From an uncultured Sphingomonas sp. (GTDB taxonomy: Bacteria; Pseudomonadota; Alphaproteobacteria; Sphingomonadales; Sphingomonadaceae), in assembly GCF_913777625.1 (NCBI RefSeq), contig NZ_CAJYTI010000037.1, forward strand, positions 1-50,456: DNA of 50,456 nt. The letters are read 5' to 3'. Below, one piece after another: positions 8,530 through 18,917 of the stretch (its first letter is position 1; the number at the start of each line of letters is the position of its first letter). The position numbers were made by a program, and so were the translations under genes. The notes below the pieces were generated by a model, which saw only the letters and a program-made list of their open reading frames with translations, had not been told where the DNA came from and did not search any database.

Positions 8530-8545
8530 TGGATGGTCGGAAAGC

Positions 8546-9814
8546 TCACGGGCGCGCCTGGCCGGTGCCGAGGACCAGCCACTTGTAGGTGGTAAGCCCC
8601 TCCAGCGCCACCGGACCGCGGGCGTGCAGCCGGCCGGTGGAGATACCGATCTCGGCGCCCAGGCCGAACTCGCCGCCATCGGCGAACTGGGTGGAGGCGT
8701 TCCACATCACGATCGCGCTGTCGACGCCGTTCAGGAAGCGGGCGGCGGTGTCCGCATCCTCGGTGAGGATCGCATCGGTATGGCGCGAGCTGTGCGCGGC
8801 GATGTGCGCCATGGCGGCGTCCACCCCGTCGACCAGCTTCACCGACAGGATCGCGTCGAGATACTCGGTGTCCCAGTCTTCGTCGGCCACCGGCTGGACC
8901 CGCGCGTCGAGCGCCTGCACCTCGGCGTCGCCGCGCAGCTCGCAGCCGGCCTCGGCCAGTGCGGCGAGGATCGGCCTGGGATCGGCGAAGGCGCGGTCGA
9001 TCAGCAGCGTCTCGGTCGAGCCGCAGATGCCGGTGCGGCGCATCTTGGCGTTGACCGCGAGGCGCTGCGCCATCGCCGGATCGGCGGCGCCGTCGACATA
9101 GCTGTGGTTGATGCCGTCGAGATGGGCGAGCACCGGCACCCGCGCCTCGGCCTGGACCCGCGCGACCAGCCCCTTGCCGCCGCGCGGCACGACCATGTCG
9201 ATCAGCCCCTCGGCGGTGAGCATCGCGCCGACGGCGGCGCGATCGGTGATCGGCACCAGCTGGATCGCATCGGCGGGAGCGCCGGCGGCGGTCAGCCCCT
9301 CGACCAGCGCGGCGTGGATCGCGCGATTGCTGCGGATCGCTTCCGAACCGCCGCGCAGGATCGCCGCGTTCCCCGACATCAGGCACAGCGCGCCGGCATC
9401 GGCGGTGACGTTGGGGCGGCTTTCGTAGATGATACCGATCACGCCGATCGGCACGCGCACCCGCTTGAGGACCAGGCCGTTGGGGCGCGCGCGTTCGTCG
9501 ATCACGGCGCCGACCGGATCTTCCAGTCCGGCGACGGCTTCGATCCCAGCCGCCATGCCGTCGATCCGCTTGGCGTCGAGCAGCAGCCGGTCGAGCATCG
9601 CATCGGACAGGCCGTTGGCCTTGCCCGCTGCCATGTCCTCGGCATTGGCAGCGAGGATCGCGCCTTCCGCCGTGCGGATCGCGGCGGCGGCGGCGCGCAG
9701 CGCGTCGGCCTTGGCCGGGCTTGGCATCGCCGCCAGCACCGTGGCGGCGGCACGGGCGCGAGCGCCCATGTCGGCGATCAGCATCTGGGTGTCGGGCGTA
9801 TCAATATCGGCCAT
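8546..9814 (-). CDS. proA: gamma-glutamyl phosphate reductase
   Basis: A 422-residue NADPH-dependent reductase that converts gamma-glutamyl phosphate to glutamate semialdehyde in proline synthesis. It belongs to the aldehyde dehydrogenase superfamily. Visible marks are GVIGIIYESRPNVTADA, the nucleotide-binding VVPRGGKGLV, and the catalytic cysteine in RRTGICGSTE. The ATG at 9814 gives MADIDTPDTQ. A much longer open frame upstream is antisense to the DUF3667 gene and is not real. It heads the minus-strand block proA-nadD-rsfS-rlmH-envC-ctpA. The usual upstream partner proB is not in the window. Confidence 0.94.
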   Translation of the reverse strand: MADIDTPDTQMLIADMGARARAAATVLAAMPSPAKADALRAAAAAIRTAEGAILAANAEDMAAGKANGLSDAMLDRLLLDAKRIDGMAAGIEAVAGLEDPVGAVIDERARPNGLVLKRVRVPIGVIGIIYESRPNVTADAGALCLMSGNAAILRGGSEAIRSNRAIHAALVEGLTAAGAPADAIQLVPITDRAAVGAMLTAEGLIDMVVPRGGKGLVARVQAEARVPVLAHLDGINHSYVDGAADPAMAQRLAVNAKMRRTGICGSTETLLIDRAFADPRPILAALAEAGCELRGDAEVQALDARVQPVADEDWDTEYLDAILSVKLVDGVDAAMAHIAAHSSRHTDAILTEDADTAARFLNGVDSAIVMWNASTQFADGGEFGLGAEIGISTGRLHARGPVALEGLTTYKWLVLGTGQARP

Positions 9815-9862
9815 GTTGCAGTCGCTAGCACGAAGCGCCGTAAGCTGGTAGCCTTTGGGCCC

Positions 9863-10936
9863 ATGGGGGAATTCGACGCAGCCGGCGAACTGGTGATGGG
9901 GAGCCTGCTCGGCCGTGCGGTCGAGCCGCATGCCGGGGAAAGCCATGGGCATGGACATGGCGCGATCTGCCTGAATTGCGGGACCGCGCTGGTCAGCGCG
10001 CATTGCCACGAATGCGGGCAATCGGGGCACGTCCATCGCTCGCTGGGCGCGATCGGGCACGAGCTGCTGCACGGCGTCGCGCATTTCGAAGGCAAGATGT
10101 GGCGCACCCTGCCGCTGCTCGCCTGGCGCCCGGGCGACCTCACCCGCCGCTACATCGCCGGCGAGCGCGCGCGCTTCGTCTCGCCGATGGCGATGTTCCT
10201 GTTCTCGATCTTCACCATGTTCGCGATCTTCCAGATCCTCGGCATATCGACGCCGACCGATCTGGACACCAACAGCATGAAGCCGACGGTCGTGCTTCAG
10301 CATTCGATCAGCAAGACCGAAGCCACGCGTTCCACCAAGGCAGCCAAGCTCGCCAAGCTGGACGCGAACGATCCGGATCGCGCCGAACTGACCGCCGATA
10401 TTGCCCAGGCGGATCGCAAGATTGCCGACTACAAGTCTGCCCTCGCCCATCTCCCGACGACGGCCCGCGACGATGGCGACGAGATCAAGGAAGTGCATAC
10501 CGGCTGGCACACGCTCGATCACGGCATCGAGAAGTGGCAGAAGAACCCGGCGCTGATGCTCTACAAGCTGCAGTCGAGCATCTACAAATTCTCGTGGCTG
10601 CTGATCCCGCTGTCGCTACCCTTTGTCTGGCTGTTGTTCTTCTGGAAGCGGCAGTACAAGCTGTACGACCACGCCGTGTTCGTCACCTATTCGATCGCGG
10701 CCATGTCGATCCTGTTCATCGTCATCACGCTACTGCATGCGGTGCACGTCTCGGACGGCATGCTGGGGACGCTGGCGATGGCGGTGCCGCCGGTGCACAT
10801 GTGCCGCCAGCTCAAGCAGGCCTATCAGATCCGCTGGTGGTCGGCGATCCTGCGCACCGGCGTGCTGCTCTGGTTCATCACCATCATCGCGACGCTGTTC
10901 CTGCTGATCCTCGCACTGCTCGGCATCATGGGGTGA
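9863..10936 (+). CDS. DUF3667 zinc-ribbon membrane protein
   Basis: A 357-residue protein of the DUF3667 family. A short zinc ribbon (C36, C39, C48, C51 in CLNCG and CHECGQ) is followed by the family-typical stretch around WRPGDLTRRYIAGER, one transmembrane helix (MAMFLFSIFTMFAIF), a charged, Lys-rich loop of about 130 residues, and three further hydrophobic helices at the C-terminus. A His-rich patch (HAGESHGHGHG) precedes the ribbon. The ATG at 9863 is 49 bp from the divergent proA start. Function is unknown for the family; a membrane role is visible only as topology. Confidence 0.75.
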   Translation: MGEFDAAGELVMGSLLGRAVEPHAGESHGHGHGAICLNCGTALVSAHCHECGQSGHVHRSLGAIGHELLHGVAHFEGKMWRTLPLLAWRPGDLTRRYIAGERARFVSPMAMFLFSIFTMFAIFQILGISTPTDLDTNSMKPTVVLQHSISKTEATRSTKAAKLAKLDANDPDRAELTADIAQADRKIADYKSALAHLPTTARDDGDEIKEVHTGWHTLDHGIEKWQKNPALMLYKLQSSIYKFSWLLIPLSLPFVWLLFFWKRQYKLYDHAVFVTYSIAAMSILFIVITLLHAVHVSDGMLGTLAMAVPPVHMCRQLKQAYQIRWWSAILRTGVLLWFITIIATLFLLILALLGIMG

Positions 10937-10973
10937 TCCCCGCGCCGGTTGCCCGGCGCAGGCACCGAGCCGA

Positions 10974-12497
<1,524 letters not shown>

Positions 12498-12604
12498 ATG
12501 CCCGGATCCTCTTGCCTAGATGTCAGCGCCGTTCTCGGCGTCGTGGCGGAGGATGCGCCTTGCGGAGGCAGCCCGGAAGAGGGAGCGTCGACAGGCGCGG
12601 CAAA

Positions 12605-12626
12605 CCTGTCTCATTTGCGAGACAGG
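12605..12626. promoter_or_regulatory. inverted repeat between ald and the regulator, candidate operator
   Basis: A perfect 8-bp dyad, CCTGTCTC (12605-12612) and GAGACAGG (12619-12626), separated by 6 bp. It lies about 108 bp upstream of the aldehyde dehydrogenase start and 7 bp past the regulator stop. TGTC/GACA dyads are common binding sites for Fis-type HTH regulators, so an operator for the adjacent regulator is the favoured reading. It could also be the stem of a terminator for the regulator, but no T-run follows. Confidence 0.45.
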
Positions 12627-12632
12627 GGGCGC

Positions 12633-13589
12633 TCAGGCGCGGATGCCGGCCTTGGCAAGCCGCCGGTAGAAGGTCGCGCGGCCGATGCCGAGCAGCCGCG
12701 CCGCGGCGCTGGCATTGCCGCCCGCGCGCGCCAGCGCCTGGCGCAGCACCGTGCGATCGGCATCATCGAACGAGGGTTCGGCACCGCCGCCGAGCAGGGT
12801 CTCAAGCGGCTGCGGCGCGATCGGCGCATGCGCACCCAGCCCCAGCCGCAGCCGGGCGCCGCGGCTGGCGCCGACCACCAGATCGTCGCGGTCGACCGCG
12901 AGCAGCGCCGTTCCCGTCGCCGCTTCCTCGGCGAGGAACAGGATGCGGCGATCGGCGAAGTGGCGGCAGAAATAGTCGCGCTCGATCCGCCGCGCGGCCT
13001 CGCGCACCAGCGAGGCGATCATCTCCGCCATCGCCGGCCCATGATCGGCCCGGCAGCTCGATACGTCGAGCGCGGCGACCAGCCGCCCCTCGGGGTCATG
13101 CACCGGCGCGTCCATGCAGCTGATGCCGATGTTGCGGCTGGCGAAATGCTGGTCGCGATGAATGATCACCGGCTGGTCTTCAAACAGGCAGGTACCGATG
13201 CCGTTGGTACCCTGTTCCGATTCGCTCCAGCGCACGCCGTCGGCCAGCCCTACCCGCGCAAAGGCATCGAGGTCGCCCGCACCGGCGCGCGTTTCGAGGA
13301 TTACGCCTTCGGCATCGCTCAGCACCACGCCGCAGCCGCTGCGGCCGACGGTGCGGAACATCTCGTCGAGCACCGGCACCGCCACCGCGAGCAGCGGCTG
13401 GTGCAGACTCCGCCGATCGGCCAGCGCCGTATCGCCGATCCGCTCGCGGGGAGAGGCGGATTCGGGATCGAGCTTGTGGTGCAGCGCCGATCGGCACCAG
13501 GAGGCCGCAAGCGGCGAGACGGCGGCACTGCTCGGCGAATGGACGGTGCCGAGCACGCGGTCGGCGTGGCGCGGGGACGTTTCGGACAT
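12633..13589 (-). CDS. AcoR-like GAF-Fis transcriptional regulator without AAA+ domain
   Basis: A 318-residue regulator with the N- and C-terminal parts of AcoR-type activators. A GAF sensor region (about residues 55-210, including GVVLSDAEGVIL, EQGTNGIGTCL and HDPEGRLVAALDVS) is joined directly to a C-terminal Fis-type helix-turn-helix (GNASAAARLLGIGRATFYRR). The sigma-54-activating AAA+ domain (GAFTGA loop, Walker motifs) is absent; the intervening 70 residues look like a degenerate PAS/GAF-like linker. It therefore cannot drive sigma-54 open-complex formation in the usual way. The ATG at 13589 has GAGG 8 nt upstream. Inferred target: the downstream aldehyde dehydrogenase. Confidence 0.82.
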   Translation of the reverse strand: MSETSPRHADRVLGTVHSPSSAAVSPLAASWCRSALHHKLDPESASPRERIGDTALADRRSLHQPLLAVAVPVLDEMFRTVGRSGCGVVLSDAEGVILETRAGAGDLDAFARVGLADGVRWSESEQGTNGIGTCLFEDQPVIIHRDQHFASRNIGISCMDAPVHDPEGRLVAALDVSSCRADHGPAMAEMIASLVREAARRIERDYFCRHFADRRILFLAEEAATGTALLAVDRDDLVVGASRGARLRLGLGAHAPIAPQPLETLLGGGAEPSFDDADRTVLRQALARAGGNASAAARLLGIGRATFYRRLAKAGIRA

Positions 13590-13653
13590 GGGCGGTTCCT
13601 CAAGCACGCCGATGCTGCGGCGATGCTGCGTACCCGTCAACACGTAGAGTCCC

Positions 13654-14043
13654 TCAAGGAAAACCGTGCATTTGCCGCCCCATAGGCATCATCGCATGGT
13701 CGAGATGGCCGAGGATCCACACCGACCCGCCGATCAGCAGCAGCACCACCAGCGTGCCGAAGGCGAGCGCCAGCGCATTGTTGGTGTTGTCCGGCCCGCT
13801 CGACACATGGAGGAAGAAGACGAGGTGGACGCCCATCTGCGCGATGGCGAACACGATCAGCGCCATCGGGATCGCCGGTCGCCAGACGATCGGCAGGTTG
13901 ACGACGGCAAAGGCGGCCACCGTGAGCAGCGCCGCGATGCCCAGCCCGACCGCATAGCTGGCGGTACCGCCGGCGAATTCCTCGCCCTCGGCCGACTCGT
14001 CGCCAGGAGCGGTGTCGGCGGGATCGGTTTCGCGCTCGCTCAT
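13654..14043 (-). CDS. cyoD: cytochrome o ubiquinol oxidase subunit IV
   Basis: A 129-residue membrane subunit of the proton-pumping cytochrome bo-type quinol oxidase. It has a short acidic N-terminus and three hydrophobic helices, with the family-like QMGVHLVFFLHV. It may assist assembly of the copper-B site. The ATG at 14043 overlaps the cyoC stop (ATGA). It is the last cyo gene in the operon; no cyoE (heme O synthase) follows, and the next gene is the GAF-Fis regulator. Confidence 0.9.
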   Translation of the reverse strand: MSERETDPADTAPGDESAEGEEFAGGTASYAVGLGIAALLTVAAFAVVNLPIVWRPAIPMALIVFAIAQMGVHLVFFLHVSSGPDNTNNALALAFGTLVVLLLIGGSVWILGHLDHAMMPMGRQMHGFP

Positions 14044-14687
14044 GGCGCCACTCCCATCAGATAGACCATGGTGAAGATGCCGACCCAGACGATGTCGAGC
14101 GCGTGCCAGAACAGGGTGAAGCACATCAGACGCCGCAGCACTTGCGGCCGGAAGCCCTTCACCCAGAGCTGCGCCATCATCGTGCCGAGCCAGAGCAACC
14201 CCACCGCGATGTGCAGGCCGTGCAAGCCGACCAGGCCGAAAAAGGCGGAGAGGAAGGCACTCCGCTGTGGCCCCGCCCCCTTGCCGATCATCTCGGCGAA
14301 CTCGATCAGCTCGAGGCCCAGGAACACCGCGCCGAGCACGCCGGTGGCGAGCAGCCAGGCCAGCGCGGGGACCAGCTTGTGCTTCTGGGCCGCGACCCCC
14401 GCCAGGCCGGAGGTGAAGCTGGAAATGAGCAGCGCCGCCGTCTCGATCGCCACACGGCCCTGCCCGAACAGCTCGTGGGGCGACGGGCCCCCGGCGGTCT
14501 GTTTGGCGAGCACCGCATAGGCGGCGAAGAAGCCGGAAAAGAGGATGATGTCGCTAAGGAGGTAGATCCAGAAGCCATAGCCCACGGTGGTCCGCTTGCC
14601 CGCCGGGCCGCCCTCGCCGCGCCCGGTCGTGCTGTCCGCGCCGCCGCCGCGGCCGATGCGATACGGGTCCTGCACCTTGGCGGTCAT
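14040..14687 (-). CDS. cyoC: cytochrome o ubiquinol oxidase subunit III
   Basis: A 215-residue subunit III with five predicted helices. Family segments are GFWIYLLSDIILFSGFFAAY near the N-terminus and FFGLVGLHGLHIAVGLLW in the middle. The ATG at 14687 overlaps the cyoB stop by 4 bp; an in-frame ATG 30 nt further upstream would lie inside cyoB and is less likely. Downstream it overlaps cyoD by 4 bp, so subunits I, III and IV are translationally coupled. Confidence 0.93.
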   Translation of the reverse strand: MTAKVQDPYRIGRGGGADSTTGRGEGGPAGKRTTVGYGFWIYLLSDIILFSGFFAAYAVLAKQTAGGPSPHELFGQGRVAIETAALLISSFTSGLAGVAAQKHKLVPALAWLLATGVLGAVFLGLELIEFAEMIGKGAGPQRSAFLSAFFGLVGLHGLHIAVGLLWLGTMMAQLWVKGFRPQVLRRLMCFTLFWHALDIVWVGIFTMVYLMGVAP

Positions 14688-16693
14688 GCCGGCTGCTCCC
14701 GGTTTTCCTCGAGCCACTTGCTCCGCGAAGCACGACGATCGCGATCGATCCGCGCGACTTCATCGGCGGGAATCTCCTTCTCTTCCTCGTCCCGCCAGGC
14801 GAAGACGACGAAGGTCGCATAGGCCCCGACGAACCCGAGCGCCGCCAGCCACCAGATCATCCAGATCATCGAAAAGCCGATCAGCGTGGCGAAGAAGGCG
14901 GTGACGACGCCGGTCGCGGTGTTGCGCGGCATCTCGATCGCCTCGTACGTAGGCTCGTCGGCAAGGCCCTGGCTATCGATCGCCTGGCGCTTGATCGTCC
15001 AATAGGGCTCCTCGCCGTGCACGCGCGGCAGCACCGCGAAGTTGAACGCCGGCGGCGGGGACGAGGTCGCCCATTCGAGCGAGCGGCCGTCCCAGGGATC
15101 GCCGGTCTCGTCGCGGAGCGCCTCGCGATTGCGGATGCTGACGACGATCTGGAGGATCTGCGAGGCGACGCCGAGAATCATCACCCCGATTCCGGCCACC
15201 GAGACGTAGAGCCACGGCGCCCATTCGGTGAAGTCGATATGCTGCAACCGCCGGGTCATGCCTTCCAGCCCCAGCACGTACATCGCGCCGAACACGATCA
15301 GGAAGCCGGCGAGCGTCAGCCAGAAGGCCATCTTCCCCCAATACTCGTCGAGCCGGAAGCCGAACGCCTTGGGGAACCAATAGGTGATTCCCGCGAACGC
15401 ACCGAAGATCACGCCCGAGTTGATCACATTGTGGAAGTGCGCGACCAGGAACATCGAATTGTGCAGCATGAAGTCGGCGGGCGGCACCGCGAGCAGCACG
15501 CCGGTCATCCCGCCAATGATGAAGGTCATCATGAAGGCGAGCGACCAGAGCATCGGCGTGGGGAAGCGCAGGCGGCCGCCATACATGGTAAACAGCCAGT
15601 TGTACATCTTCACGCCGGTGCCGACCGCGATGATGCTGGTGGCGATGCCGAAGGCGGCGTTGACGTCCCCGCCCGCCCCCATGGTGAAGAAATGGTGGAG
15701 CCATACCGTGAAGGAGACGATGACGATGAACAGCGTCGCCGCCACCATCGAGCGATAGCCGAACAGCGGCTTGGACGAGAAGGTGGAGAAGATCTCGGAG
15801 AAGATGCCGAACGCCGGCAGGATGAGGATGTACACCTCCGGATGCCCCCAGGCCCAGATGAGGTTCACGAACATCATCATGTTGCCGCCGGCTTCATTCG
15901 TGAAGAAATGGAAGCCGAGATAGCGGTCGAGCGTCAGCATCGCGAGCGTGGCGGTGAGGATCGGGAAGGCCGCGACGATCAGCATGTTGGCGCCCAGCGC
16001 CGTCCAGCAGAACATCGGCATGCGGAGATAGCCCATGCCCGGCGCGCGCAGCTTGAGGATCGTCGTCACAAGATTGATGCCGGACATCAAGGTGCCCACA
16101 CCCGAAATCTGGATCGCCCAGACATAGTAATCGACGCCGACGCCGGGTGAGTAGGTCGTCTCGCTCAAGGGGGCGTAGGGCAGCCAGCCGGTGCGGGCGA
16201 ACTCGCCGATGACCAGGCTCATATTGACGAGCAGCGCGCCCGCGGCGGTGAGCCAGAAGCTGGTCGAGTTAAGCGTCGGGAAGGCGACGTCGCGCACGCC
16301 GAGCTGGAGCGGCACGACGAAGTTCATCAGCCCGATCACCACCGGCATCGCGCCGAAGAAGATCATGATCGTGCCGTGCGCGGAGAAGATCTGGTCGTAA
16401 TGCTCGGGCGGCAGATAGCCCTGGGCATGGCCGATCGCGCTCGCCTGCTGGGTGCGCATCATGATCGCGTCGACAAAACCGCGCAGCAGCATGACGAGCC
16501 CGAGCAGCACGTACATTACCCCGATCCGCTTGTGATCGACCGAGGTGATCCACTCCTTCCAGAGGTACGGCCAATGCCCCTTCACGGTAATCCAGCCGAG
16601 CACGGCGAGCAGCGCCAGCCCTACGCCACCGGCGGCGATCAGCGGGATCGGCTGGCTGAACGGAATCGCGGACCAGGTGAGCTTACCGAGCAT
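14684..16693 (-). CDS. cyoB: cytochrome o ubiquinol oxidase subunit I
   Basis: The 669-residue catalytic subunit I of the heme-copper quinol oxidase, containing heme b, heme o3 and copper-B and carrying the proton-pumping core. Visible are the heme ligand region FSAHGTIMIFFG, the copper-B and crosslink region WAWGHPEVYILILPAFG, the HH pair in SFTVWLHHFFTMG, and the heme ligands in FLVAHFHNVI. I choose the ATG at 16693 because GGAG sits 5 nt upstream, overlapping the cyoA stop. A GTG at 16699 (GTGA overlap) is the alternative and would add two residues. Confidence 0.95.
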   Translation of the reverse strand: MLGKLTWSAIPFSQPIPLIAAGGVGLALLAVLGWITVKGHWPYLWKEWITSVDHKRIGVMYVLLGLVMLLRGFVDAIMMRTQQASAIGHAQGYLPPEHYDQIFSAHGTIMIFFGAMPVVIGLMNFVVPLQLGVRDVAFPTLNSTSFWLTAAGALLVNMSLVIGEFARTGWLPYAPLSETTYSPGVGVDYYVWAIQISGVGTLMSGINLVTTILKLRAPGMGYLRMPMFCWTALGANMLIVAAFPILTATLAMLTLDRYLGFHFFTNEAGGNMMMFVNLIWAWGHPEVYILILPAFGIFSEIFSTFSSKPLFGYRSMVAATLFIVIVSFTVWLHHFFTMGAGGDVNAAFGIATSIIAVGTGVKMYNWLFTMYGGRLRFPTPMLWSLAFMMTFIIGGMTGVLLAVPPADFMLHNSMFLVAHFHNVINSGVIFGAFAGITYWFPKAFGFRLDEYWGKMAFWLTLAGFLIVFGAMYVLGLEGMTRRLQHIDFTEWAPWLYVSVAGIGVMILGVASQILQIVVSIRNREALRDETGDPWDGRSLEWATSSPPPAFNFAVLPRVHGEEPYWTIKRQAIDSQGLADEPTYEAIEMPRNTATGVVTAFFATLIGFSMIWMIWWLAALGFVGAYATFVVFAWRDEEEKEIPADEVARIDRDRRASRSKWLEENREQPA

Positions 16694-16695
16694 CG

Positions 16696-17619
16696 TCACT
16701 CCGCCGTTCCGGGGGAAACTTGTGGTTGGCCGTCGCGGCCCTGTTCGGGGCCGGGCGCGGGGGGAAGGTGCTGCGCCACCACCATGTCGAACAGCCCCGG
16801 CTGCACTGCACCCCAGTGCTTGGGCGGTTCATGCTGGCTCTGGCGCGCGAGCACGCGATAGGCGGGCGCGTCGAGCAGCCCGCCTGCCGCCTTCACGCGC
16901 GACACCCAGCGGGTGAACTCCGCCACGGGAACGGCCTGGAGCCGGAAGTTCATGTCCGAAAAGCCGTCGCCGCTATAATGCGCGCTCTGGCCGTAATAGC
17001 TGCCGGGCTTGTCCGCCTGCAGGTGCAGCGTCGTCGCCATGCCGTTCATCGTGTAGATCTGGCTGCCCAGCCGCGGCACGAAGAAGCTGTTCATCACGCT
17101 CGCCGAGGTGAGCCGGAAGCGGATCGGCACGCCCGCCGGCACCACCGGCTGGTTGAGCGTGGCGATGCCCTGCGCCGGATAGACGAACAGCCATTTCCAA
17201 TCGAGCGACACCACCTGCACCTCGAGCGGCGGCGTCCTGTCGTTGAGCGGCTTGGCAGGATCGAGATCGTGGCTGCCGATCCAGATCAGCCCGCTGAGGA
17301 ACAGGATGGTCAGCAGCGGGATCGACCACACGATCAGCTCGATCCGCCCCGAATAGACGAATCCCGGCCGGTATCTGGCCTTGCCGTTGCCGGCGCGGAA
17401 CCACCAGGCGAAGGCGAGGATCGCAACCATGGTCGGCACCACGATCGCCAGCATAATCGCCAGCGAATCGAGCAGGATGATACGGTTGTTCGCGCCGATC
17501 GGTCCGGCAGGGTGCAGGATGCTCGCCCCGCCGCAGCCGCCGATCGGCAAGGAAAGCAGGATGGCCGCACCCAACGCGGCGCGTGCAGCCACGGCGTCGC
17601 GCGGTGCGGGGTGATTCAT
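16696..17619 (-). CDS. cyoA: cytochrome o ubiquinol oxidase subunit II
   Basis: A 307-residue subunit II with a lipoprotein-type signal peptide (LLSLPIGGC, lipidated Cys at 29), two transmembrane helices, and a periplasmic cupredoxin-fold domain (VSLDWKWLFVYP, then VMNSFFVPRLGSQIYTMNGM). The copper-A ligands of cytochrome c oxidases are absent, as expected for a quinol oxidase. The C-terminal COX_ARM-like segment ends in a Pro/Gly/Gln-rich tail. The ATG at 17619 has GGAG a few bases upstream. It is the first gene of cyoABCD. Confidence 0.94.
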   Translation of the reverse strand: MNHPAPRDAVAARAALGAAILLSLPIGGCGGASILHPAGPIGANNRIILLDSLAIMLAIVVPTMVAILAFAWWFRAGNGKARYRPGFVYSGRIELIVWSIPLLTILFLSGLIWIGSHDLDPAKPLNDRTPPLEVQVVSLDWKWLFVYPAQGIATLNQPVVPAGVPIRFRLTSASVMNSFFVPRLGSQIYTMNGMATTLHLQADKPGSYYGQSAHYSGDGFSDMNFRLQAVPVAEFTRWVSRVKAAGGLLDAPAYRVLARQSQHEPPKHWGAVQPGLFDMVVAQHLPPAPGPEQGRDGQPQVSPGTAE

Positions 17620-17692
17620 GGGGCGGCGCTCCTCCTGATGCGGGGGGCAACGACGCGGCCGCGCCCCCGTTCCCGGAAATCGGCGCCGGAGG

Positions 17693-18862
17693 TCAGCCTT
17701 TCGCGCGATTCACCAGCTGGAGCAGCGCCGCGATCAGCGACAGCCCCCCACCGAGCAGCGCCACCCCCGTCCATCCGCCCATTCCCCAGGCGAGAGTCGC
17801 CGTTGCCGAGCCTGCCGAGGCGCCGAGGAACATCGACCCCATCAGCACCGTGTTGAGCCGCGCCCGCGCCTCGGGCCGAAGCGCGAAGATGATGTGCTGG
17901 TTGGAGACGAGCGCGCTCTGCACCGCGAAATCGAGAACGACCACGCCGATGACGAGCGCAGCGAGGCTCGCCCAGAGGCCGAACAGCAGCCAGCTCGCCA
18001 CCGCCAGCAGCGCGCCGATCAGCACCACGCGGTGCGGACCGCTTTTATCCGCGATCCTGCCCGCAAGCGGCGCACCCAGAATGCCCGCCGCACCGACGAC
18101 ACCGAACAGCCCCGCCACGTCGGCACCCAAGTTGAAGCGCGGTGTCTGCAGATACAACGCCAGAATCGTCCAGAAGCCGGTAAAGCCGGCGAACAGCAGC
18201 GCCTGGGTGATCGCCGCGAGCCGCAGCGCCGGAAATTCACGCCATAGCTGCCCCAGCGAACCGAGCAGCGCGGCATAGCCCAGCGTCGCCTCGGGCGCGC
18301 TCCGCGGCAGACGCCACGCCATGACGCCAGCGGTACCCAGCGCAAGCGGCACGCCCAGCCAGAACATCTCGCGCCAGCCGGCATGCGTACCGACGAAGCC
18401 GGACAGCGTGCGGCTGAGCAGGATGCCGCACAGCAACCCCGCCATCACCGTCCCCACCGTCTGCCCGCGCCGTGCCGGATCGGCGAGGTGGGCAGCGAAG
18501 GGCACGATCTGCTGCGCGACGCTTGCGGCGGCTCCCACCAGCAGCGAGGCGCCGATCAGCATCCACGCATTGGGCGCCAGTGCCGCGCCGACCAGCGCCG
18601 CCGCCAGCACCAGGAACTGGAGCACGATCAGCCGCTTGCGCTCGTGCAGGTCGCCCAGCGGCACGAGCAGGAACAGGCCCGCCGCATAGCCCAGCTGGGT
18701 TGCCGTCGGCACCAGCCCCGCCGGCTGGCCGGGCAGGTCGCGCTCGATGATGCCCAGCATCGGCTGGTTGTAATAGATATTGGCGACCGCGATCCCCGCC
18801 GCCGCCGCCATGGCGAAGGTCAGGCCGCGGCCGAGCCGGGCAGTGGGTTGGGGGGCAAGCAA
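17693..18862 (-). CDS. MFS transporter (12-TM, drug/sugar efflux type)
   Basis: A 389-residue major facilitator with about 12 hydrophobic helices. The cytoplasmic loop motif is seen as PLGDLHERKRLI between helices 2 and 3. NIYYNQPMLG near the N-terminus is characteristic of a family of proteobacterial exporters of unknown substrate. The start is TTG 18862: GAGGAG lies 8 nt upstream, while GTG 18892 has only a poor site. The upstream cation transporter gene ends 55 bp away on the same strand, so co-transcription is possible. Substrate unknown. Confidence 0.83.
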   Translation of the reverse strand: MLAPQPTARLGRGLTFAMAAAAGIAVANIYYNQPMLGIIERDLPGQPAGLVPTATQLGYAAGLFLLVPLGDLHERKRLIVLQFLVLAAALVGAALAPNAWMLIGASLLVGAAASVAQQIVPFAAHLADPARRGQTVGTVMAGLLCGILLSRTLSGFVGTHAGWREMFWLGVPLALGTAGVMAWRLPRSAPEATLGYAALLGSLGQLWREFPALRLAAITQALLFAGFTGFWTILALYLQTPRFNLGADVAGLFGVVGAAGILGAPLAGRIADKSGPHRVVLIGALLAVASWLLFGLWASLAALVIGVVVLDFAVQSALVSNQHIIFALRPEARARLNTVLMGSMFLGASAGSATATLAWGMGGWTGVALLGGGLSLIAALLQLVNRAKG

Positions 18863-18870
18863 AGCGGCGA

Positions 18871-18876
18871 CTCCTC
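18871..18876 (-). promoter_or_regulatory. ribosome binding site deciding the MFS start (TTG)
   Basis: GAGGAG on the minus strand, 8 nt before the TTG at 18862. It is the only strong Shine-Dalgarno sequence before the first transmembrane helix. Confidence 0.6.
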
Positions 18877-18917
18877 GGGCGTTGGGTCGCACAGATAGGA
18901 AGCCCCCGCCCCGGTTG

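Noticed and set aside
12498..12604. Sigma-54 promoter in front of the aldehyde dehydrogenase
   Set aside because: No GG-N10-GC element with adequate flanks was found, and the adjacent regulator has no AAA+ domain.
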